Origin: an uncultured Oscillibacter sp. | GTDB taxonomy: Bacteria; Bacillota; Clostridia; Oscillospirales; Oscillospiraceae | NCBI RefSeq assembly: GCF_900544955.1 | Contig: NZ_UQXD01000015.1 | Location: 1-45,983, forward strand | Direction: 5' to 3' | DNA: 45,983 bases | In this document: one piece after another, positions 41,325 to 45,983 of the stretch | Numbering within the stretch: position 1 is the first letter of the stretch | Layout of the letters: each line of letters begins with the position of its first letter | Made by a program: the position numbers and the translations under genes | Notes under the pieces: model-generated | Database searches by the model: none | What the model saw: only the letters and a program-made list of their open reading frames with translations | Told to the model about the DNA's origin: nothing

Positions 41325-42410
41325 TCAAAGATCAATCTGCACGGCCACATCTTCCATGGCGTCGATGGGCGTCACGAAAAGCTGTAAAAACACGTGGGTG
41401 CCGGTGTTGGCCTCCTTGACCTCCTGCTCGCTCATCTCTGCGGTGGGCACACCCGCCTCCTGCAGCCAGGCGTCCTGGGCGTCCACGTCGATGCCAACGG
41501 TGAAATCCGCTTCGATGAGGCCGTCCTTGGCCAGCGCCTGCAAATAGACGGAGACGGCCGTCACCAGCTGCAGCTTGTTGTCGTAGCTGTTGGACACCTT
41601 TCCGATGTACTGGTCCTGAATCGTCAACCGGATGTCCTGCTGCATCATGTCCAGCAGCTCCACAATCTTGATTTTCTTCCACACCTCGCTCTTCCCGGTC
41701 ACGGTGGTCAGGGCATTCACGCCCCGCCCCAGCTTCACCTTCTCGCCGTCGTGGTACAGGATCAGCTTGCCGGCCCCCACGGCCTCGTCCATCTCCGCCA
41801 GGGTCATCCGGCGGATGTCCGTCACCTCCGGCAGCGCCACGTAGGTCACGGACTGGGTCATGGGGGTTCCCGCGATCAGCCCGGCAATCCGGCCGCAGTA
41901 GCCCGCGGCGTCGTAGGTGGCGCCGTCCGCCAGAATCCCGTCGGCGGCAAAGTTCACGACGGCCTCGCTGTCCGCTGCCAGGTTCGGCAGCACCGCCTTG
42001 TACACGGCGTGGTTGTCGCTGCGCTGGTTCACGATCCAGGTCTTCACCACCGCCGCCTCGGCGGCTGTGAGATCGTCCGGCCCCGCCAGATAGTCGAATT
42101 TCTGCGTGGCCAGCCAGGTCAGCGCCGCGCTGTCCGCCGTCAGGGTGTCCGCTGCGCCCATCACGTACAGCAGCACCTTCCTGGGGGGATTCCCGTTCCC
42201 CAGAAACACCCGCCGGACAGACGCCTGATTGGCCGTCCCCAGCGTCTTGGGAATCTGCGCCGTGGAGGTCAGCGTATACGTCAGGGCCTCCTCGTCCGCC
42301 GCCGCGTCCCGGATCAGAAAGGCCACCGTGCCCTTCCGGCTTCTGGCCGCCGCGGTGTTTGCCCGCTCACGGAATGCCACCGTCAGCGTCGGCATGGTCA
42401 ATTTACTCAT
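41325..42410 (-). CDS. xkdK: Contractile tail sheath protein (XkdK-like)
   Basis: 361 residues from ATG with AAGGAGGA upstream. Sheath family elements: MPTLTVAFRERAN, the KVLLYVMGAADTLTAD region, FDYLAGPDDLTAAEAAVVKTW, LILYHDGEKVKLGRGVNALTT, and the C-terminal DFTVGIDVDAQ with FLQLFVTPIDAMEDV. The sheath contracts and drives the tube through the envelope, so this cluster makes a myovirus-type machine. Overlaps the tail terminator gene by 8 nt. Confidence 0.95.
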   Translation of the reverse strand: MSKLTMPTLTVAFRERANTAAARSRKGTVAFLIRDAAADEEALTYTLTSTAQIPKTLGTANQASVRRVFLGNGNPPRKVLLYVMGAADTLTADSAALTWLATQKFDYLAGPDDLTAAEAAVVKTWIVNQRSDNHAVYKAVLPNLAADSEAVVNFAADGILADGATYDAAGYCGRIAGLIAGTPMTQSVTYVALPEVTDIRRMTLAEMDEAVGAGKLILYHDGEKVKLGRGVNALTTVTGKSEVWKKIKIVELLDMMQQDIRLTIQDQYIGKVSNSYDNKLQLVTAVSVYLQALAKDGLIEADFTVGIDVDAQDAWLQEAGVPTAEMSEQEVKEANTGTHVFLQLFVTPIDAMEDVAVQIDL

Positions 42411-42888
42411 GGTTTGTTTCCTCCTTTGTGATATACCTTGTGGATAGTTCCCGCATCGCGGGCAGCAGCTCCGCCGGGCAGTACGCCTCGCGGGCCACCG
42501 CCAGTTCCAGGGCCAGCGTCACCACCGCGCAGTCGTACAGGCTGGTGTCTGCCGTGAGAGCCGTCACCTGCATAGCCCGGTCCTCCACCGGCACATACCC
42601 GGAGGCGAAAGCTCCCAGCAGCGCCATGGCCCGCAAATCCAGCACCGGCAGGTGAGAATTGTGCACCTGGTCCACCTCGCTGAAGGTGGTCAGCTTGTAC
42701 TGATACCGCAGCCCCACCAGGCTCCGTCCCAGGGACCGGGTGTCCAATTCCAGCTTCACCAGTTCCACCAGGCTGCAGGGCCGCTGAAAATTCTCCGGCG
42801 TCACGTCCACATATATCCGCTCCCCTGGAATTGCCGCCTCCACCGCTGCCCTCACGGCGTCCGTTGTTTTTTCCGGCGTGATGTTCAC
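42403..42888 (-). CDS. Phage tail terminator-like protein (DUF6838-type)
   Basis: 161 residues. GTG at 42888 with AAAGGAGG at 5 nt; an upstream frame extends to 43038 but has no better signal and may be noise. Elements: VNITPEKTTDAVRAAVEAAIPGERIYVDV, ENFQRPCSLVELV and SRYQYKL-like segment, DRAMQVTALTADTS. This family caps the tube top. It precedes the sheath gene, as in PBSX-like clusters, where the next upstream gene would be gp10/XkdI. Confidence 0.8.
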   Translation of the reverse strand: MNITPEKTTDAVRAAVEAAIPGERIYVDVTPENFQRPCSLVELVKLELDTRSLGRSLVGLRYQYKLTTFSEVDQVHNSHLPVLDLRAMALLGAFASGYVPVEDRAMQVTALTADTSLYDCAVVTLALELAVAREAYCPAELLPAMRELSTRYITKEETNHE

Positions 42889-43027
42889 AGCCGCCTCCTT
42901 TCTAAGCGGCGACGCTGCCGCTCCATAAACCGTCACCGTCCCGGGAAATTTGCACGCCGCCGGGCATATGCTTCGCTCTTTTTTGATTTCTCCGTTTTGC
43001 ACAAAAAACTCTCCCGCGATTTGACTG

Positions 43028-43535
43028 TCATGCATCATCTAGTTCCGCAAGCTCCTCCAGCCAGTCCGTGATACCCTTTCTGGCCGCCGGGACGGCGGCC
43101 CGCATCGCGTCCGGTTTGGTCCAGCTGTGAAACTGTCTGCCCGGCACATAGAGCCTGCCGCTTCTGATCCGCGGCTGATACCGCTTGGCCCTGCCGGAGG
43201 GCGGCCGGATGCGGTGTCCCTTCTCCAGATACTGCGTAATATCTGCGGACGTCACGATGCGGTCCTCCGTCCGGTTCACCGATACATCTTCAAACGCCGG
43301 TGAAACCGCCACATAGCCGCCCCTGCTGCCCCGCCGCAGCTCCTGCCACCTCTGGACCCGCCCCCGCCGGTCTCCGACGCGCTGGTTGATCTGCTTTTTA
43401 AGCAGCGGCTAAACCGCCTTTCCCGCCGCGTACAGCGCCGTCGCCTTCGCCTCGGGCAGCTTTTTCCAGCCGCCGCGCCCAGACCCGCCAGAAGGTGTCC
43501 CACGCGCCCTTATCCAGCCGGCTCTGCTGGCTCAT
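43028..43535 (-). pseudogene. Decayed gp10/XkdI-like tail-completion gene
   Basis: Starts at ATG 43535 with AAGGAGGA upstream and reads SRLDKGAWDTFWRVWARRLE, then a frameshift to EKLPEAKATALYAAGKAV, a TAG in place of a probable CAG, and then LLKKQINQRVGDRRGRVQRW and on to the intact C terminus (FEDVSVNRTEDRIV, YQPRIRSGRLYVPGRQFHSW, WLEELAELDDA). The join is HK97 gp10-like. The neck is needed to couple a tail to a head, so loss fits a headless particle. Confidence 0.7.
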
Positions 43536-43588
43536 CAGCAGTCCTCCTTCCGCCGCATCTCATACTCGTTTTTGTACGGGTATGTCAT
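43535..43588 (-). CDS. Tiny upstream ORF or remnant, 17 residues
   Basis: MTYPYKNEYEMRRKEDC ends in TGA overlapping the gp10 ATG (TGATG) and has GGGAG upstream. It may be a leader peptide or the end of a lost XkdH-like gene. Upstream on the same strand a frame (about 43597-43750) without start reads basic Cys/Lys-rich sequence and looks like another remnant. Confidence 0.35.
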   Translation of the reverse strand: MTYPYKNEYEMRRKEDC

Positions 43589-43802
43589 GTAATTCATCTC
43601 CCTTCGGTTGACACTCGAAACAGCTTTCTGCCCGTGATATACTTTTCTTGCGGTTTATATCGGGGGCGGCACCTGTAGAACTTGCACGGTGCCTTGCCCC
43701 GGACATGCGGGTTGCCCTTGCCGCCATGCTTTCCCGGCGGTTTGTTTCTCTATGGTTATTACTATAGTTCCGTTTTTGGATACCTCCGAGGAAGTGATTC
43801 CA

Positions 43803-44182
43803 TTGGACACAGTTGATCGTTTATTTGATCTTTTGGCAGAATCAAGTCTAAGTCAGCAGGATCTCGTAAATAGAATTGGCGCGAAAAAAATGCAATTACA
43901 CGTTGGAAAACACGTGAATTGCAGTCTTACACAAAATATTTGTCACAAATTGCTGAAGTCCTGGAAACCACTACTGAATATCTTCTACCAGGCAAGGGCT
44001 CTAAACACAAGGAAAAAACCGTGTCCGATTCAGACGCCATCAGCAAGGGCGATATCATGGCCGCGTTTTTCGAAGGCGGCGAGGACCTGTCAGACGAAGA
44101 GATGGACGAGCTTTGGGCCGATGCGAGAGACTATATCCAATACAAGCTCGCCCAGAGGAGGAAAAAGCAGGATGGAAAATAA
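43803..44182 (+). pseudogene. XRE/C1-type repressor with a frameshift in an A-run
   Basis: A TTG with GAGGAAG upstream starts DTVDRLFDLLAESSLSQQDLVNRIGAKK. At a run of seven A (43886-43892) the frame ends in noise, but the -1 frame continues exactly the expected HTH: NAITRWKTRELQSYTKYLSQ, then IAEVLETTTEYLLPGKG and an acidic tail (GGEDLSDEEMDELWADARDY). With eight A the gene would be intact (about 126 residues). So it is a frameshift, a phase-variable tract or a sequencing error. Divergent from the tail operon, it is probably its repressor. The end overlaps the next gene. Confidence 0.75.
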
Positions 44183-44368
44183 GCTCCTGGGACTGTACGG
44201 TTACGCCGGAAGCGGCATCTGATCTCCGCAGAGGCACTGGACGCAGCCGTGGCCAACGGCTGCGTGGACCCCTGGTCTCTGTCGGGCATTTCGGTGCAAT
44301 ACCGGAATTTATATGCAAAGCCGTCTGCTGATATCTACGGCAACCTAGCGGATGAGCTGTATTATTGA
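44172..44368 (+). pseudogene. Frameshifted small gene after the repressor
   Basis: ATG 44172 overlaps the repressor stop. It reads MENKLLGLYGYAGSG and stops at 44222, while the adjoining frame continues as LISAEALDAAVANGCVDPWS and GISVQYRNLYAKPSADIYGNLADELYY to 44368. One base change restores a 65-residue protein. I do not recognise the family. It shares the fate of the repressor: one frameshift in a compact two-gene unit. Confidence 0.55.
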
Positions 44369-44451
44369 ACCCGCCTGGGGCGGTAATCAATTGTCCATCT
44401 GGATAAACGGAGGAAACACTATGGGATTTTTGTCGAAAGAGATGACCTACA

Positions 44452-44485
44452 CCTCGCTTCTTTTCAGAAGCGAGGTTTTTCTTTT
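44452..44485 (+). terminator. Strong terminator after the repressor unit
   Basis: 9-bp stem CCTCGCTTC/GAAGCGAGG, 6-nt loop, then TTTTTCTTTT. It lies inside a short ORF starting at 44421. Confidence 0.88.
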
Positions 44486-44523
44486 GTCCGATGGCCGTCC
44501 GCACCGCCGCCCAACATGCAAGC

Positions 44524-44558
44524 GGCGGCCTTCCCCGCTTCCTGCGGGGAAGGCCGCC
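44524..44558. repeat. Intergenic GC-rich hairpin
   Basis: 15-bp perfect stem GGCGGCCTTCCCCGC/GCGGGGAAGGCCGCC with a 5-nt loop. A second imperfect dyad follows at 44618-44683 (GGAACACCGCC/GGCAGTGTTCC). No gene is seen in 44369-44851. Confidence 0.75.
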
Positions 44559-44722
44559 GTCGCCGGAAAGAGGGTAGGCGCCGGAGAGCCCGGCAGGCTC
44601 CGCTGAAACGGAAAAAAGGAACACCGCCCTCCAAAGTCGGGCACCGTCGGCATGGCGACGCACCCGGAGGCAGTGTTCCTCTCACGCGCAACTTACCGAA
44701 AAATGCGCGTGCTGTCCGTAAG

Positions 44723-44797
44723 AAAGAGCACCCGGCCGCCGCCAACGGGTTCGGGGGACTTCCCCGAGGCACCGTGGCTGGCTCCGGGCGCTCTTTT
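44723..44797 (-). terminator. Long imperfect hairpin downstream of the epimerase gene
   Basis: AAAGAGCACCCGG (44723-44735) pairs with CCGGGCGCTCTTT (44784-44796). It contains the 17-nt GGCTCCGGGCGCTCTTT block seen in the proline-operon terminator, so it is likely a copy of the same element. Confidence 0.55.
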
Positions 44798-44851
44798 GTC
44801 CGCAATCGCAAAGAGCAGCGGCCTTGAATGGGAGCGAAGGGGCGGAGCCCC

Positions 44852-45877
44852 TCAGTTCAGCGGTCCCATGCACGTCTCCAGCTCCCGGGCGAATCGCTCG
44901 TAGGCGGCGCAGATGCGGTCCTCCACCTGTTCCTTTTCCGCATCGTAGGGGAAGTCCGTCTCCTCCCACCACTGCGCCAGCTGGCGGACGCCCTCCTCCA
45001 GGGTGACCTTGGGCGCGTAGGCCGGAGCGGCTGTTTGGAATTTCTCGTTGGAGAAGCAGGAGAAGTGGACCTTTTCAAAATTCAGATGCTCGCAGACTCC
45101 CGGGGCGCACTTTCGCAGCAGCGCGGAGGGCACGTAGTAGAGAAGGGGCTCCCTGCCCGCCACATGGCCCAGGGCCCGGTAGAGGTCCTCCCAGACCACT
45201 GTCTCCGTATTGGTGACGTGGAAGCAGTCCCGGTAGGTCCGCTCATTTCCGCAGGCCAGCAGAAACGCCGCCGCCAAATCCGGCACAAAGGTAAAGCTCC
45301 ACGGGATCACGCCCTCTCCCGTCATGACCACCGGCTTCCCCTCCCGGATCCGGCGCAGGACGTTCCGGTTCTGGCGGAGCATGCCGAAGTTGGCGGCCCC
45401 GGCGCCGAAGGTCAGCGAGGGTCTGAGAATCGTGATGGCCGCCGGGGACGACGCCATCTCCCCCTGCAGGTAGCGCTCCATCTCCGCCTTTTGAAAACCG
45501 TACTGAAACGCGGGGTCCGTCCGCAGGCCCTCGCACGACTCCCGAATCGGGAAGCTGTGGTAGGGCCGGTCGTAGGCGGCGATGGAGGAGGTGAAAATCA
45601 ACTGCTTTGCCCGGTGGCGGAAGGTCTCCACGGTCTGCCGGGCATCCTCCTCCCGGAAGCAGATCATGTCGATCACCACCTCCGCGTCCACCGTGGACAT
45701 CAGCCGTGCAAAGCCCTCCTTGTCGTGGCGGTCGCCGGTGAGAACCCGCACCTTCCCCGCAGAGGGGCTGGTCCGCGTACCCCGGTTGAAGATCGTAACC
45801 TCATGTCCCTGCTCCAGCGCCTGCCGGACGATCTCCCTGCTGATGACGCCTGTTCCCCCTAAAATGAAGAGTTTCAT
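44852..45877 (-). CDS. NAD-dependent epimerase/dehydratase (extended SDR family)
   Basis: 341 residues, ATG with GGGAGGA upstream. Rossmann start LFILGGTGVISREIV, DRHDKEGF, TSSIAAYD, the catalytic YGFQK (Tyr-x-x-x-Lys), and a C-terminal substrate domain (PWSFTFVPDLAAAFLLA, FHVTNTETVVWEDLYRALG). Extended SDRs of this kind act on nucleotide sugars or related carbonyls; the substrate is not determined. Its start codon lies 2 nt after the upstream gene's stop, so they form an operon. Confidence 0.9.
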   Translation of the reverse strand: MKLFILGGTGVISREIVRQALEQGHEVTIFNRGTRTSPSAGKVRVLTGDRHDKEGFARLMSTVDAEVVIDMICFREEDARQTVETFRHRAKQLIFTSSIAAYDRPYHSFPIRESCEGLRTDPAFQYGFQKAEMERYLQGEMASSPAAITILRPSLTFGAGAANFGMLRQNRNVLRRIREGKPVVMTGEGVIPWSFTFVPDLAAAFLLACGNERTYRDCFHVTNTETVVWEDLYRALGHVAGREPLLYYVPSALLRKCAPGVCEHLNFEKVHFSCFSNEKFQTAAPAYAPKVTLEEGVRQLAQWWEETDFPYDAEKEQVEDRICAAYERFARELETCMGPLN

Positions 45878-45878
45878 G

Positions 45879-45983
45879 TCATTCCTCCCGACTGGCGGGC
45901 GGATCGCTCCGCTGTGCGTCCGCCTCTTCCTCCTGTTGAGCCGCCTTGGCGGCGTGAATATCCTGGCGGATGCGGTGGCGGGT
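45879..45983 (-). CDS. C-terminal end of an unidentified protein (runs off the window)
   Basis: Only the last 34 residues are visible: TRHRIRQDIHAAKAAQQEEE, then ADAQRSDPPASREE. A charged, Glu/Ala-rich tail of the sort found after the last helix of transporters, but too little to assign. It ends directly before the epimerase start, an operon. Confidence 0.6.
   Translation of the reverse strand, partial: TRHRIRQDIHAAKAAQQEEEADAQRSDPPASREE

Noticed and set aside
28580..43535. Complete prophage
   Set aside because: No terminase, portal, capsid, integrase, recombination or replication genes in or beside the cluster.
28580..43535. Type VI secretion or extracellular contractile injection system of the AAA-ATPase kind
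   Set aside because: No ClpV-like or eCIS AAA+ ATPase; gene content and order match PBSX-type phage tails and include a holin and lysins.
43597..43750. Basic Cys/Lys-rich frame upstream of the tiny ORF
   Set aside because: Has no start codon after an in-frame stop; noted only as a possible remnant of a lost neck gene.
44421..44606. 61-residue ORF with a strong ribosome binding site
   Set aside because: It runs through the terminator at 44452-44485 and into GC-rich hairpin sequence; probably a short remnant, not a protein.

Overview
The window looks like a chromosome segment of a GC-rich anaerobic Firmicute, most likely a gut Oscillospiraceae/Flavonifractor-type Clostridium relative. This is inferred from GC-rich coding with Gram-positive ribosome binding sites (AGGAGG), an S-layer-homology surface protein, a short PUA-less ProB, TRAP and lyase genes, a radical-SAM sulfatase-maturase relic and PBSX-type tail genes. 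No 16S gene is present, so the assignment is only an inference.

Left part (1-15.1 kb) is ordinary chromosome. It holds the 5' part of smc, a lipoprotein, threonine ammonia-lyase, a TepA/ClpP-like protease, the complete proline operon proB-proA-proC, an SLH-anchored 5'-nucleotidase, a dihydropyrimidinase/hydantoinase, a SpoU-type RNA methyltransferase, a small unknown gene and a class I aminotransferase. The gaps carry strong hairpin terminators, a 67-bp tandem repeat and a perfect 24-bp palindrome on the aminotransferase promoter.

15.1-21.7 kb is a catabolic island: a tripartite TRAP transporter (DctP, DctQ, DctM) interleaved with a CitE-like lyase and a CitF-like CoA-transferase, divergent from a LysR regulator. 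CitD, CitC, CitX and CitG are absent, so this is not a classical citrate lyase. A decayed radical-SAM maturase follows. Next comes a 953-residue protein joining a PD-(D/E)XK-like nuclease motif, an HTH, several zinc ribbons and four helicase-associated repeats. A tRNA-Arg, a DtxR/MntR regulator and a tRNA-Ala close this part.

26.9-44.5 kb is an accessory island. Its core is a minus-strand contractile-tail cluster of PBSX/diffocin type. In transcription order it has a decayed gp10-like gene, tail terminator, sheath, tube, XkdN chaperone with an A_AAA_AAC frameshift site, tape measure, XkdP, XkdQ, XkdR, XkdS, XkdT, XkdU, two tail-fibre genes, XkdX, an amidase, a holin and an M15 peptidase. Terminase, portal, capsid, protease, integrase and replication genes are not present. 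The best reading is an R-type tailocin (phage-tail-like bacteriocin) derived from a prophage; a degraded prophage is the alternative. Embedded in it are a plausible type I toxin-antitoxin unit made of inward-facing, homologous promoters, a plus-strand pair of small membrane proteins, and a branched hairpin after the tube gene that could attenuate transcription. A frameshifted XRE repressor lies divergently upstream.

The right end (44.8-46 kb) returns to chromosome with an NAD-dependent epimerase and the tail of another gene.
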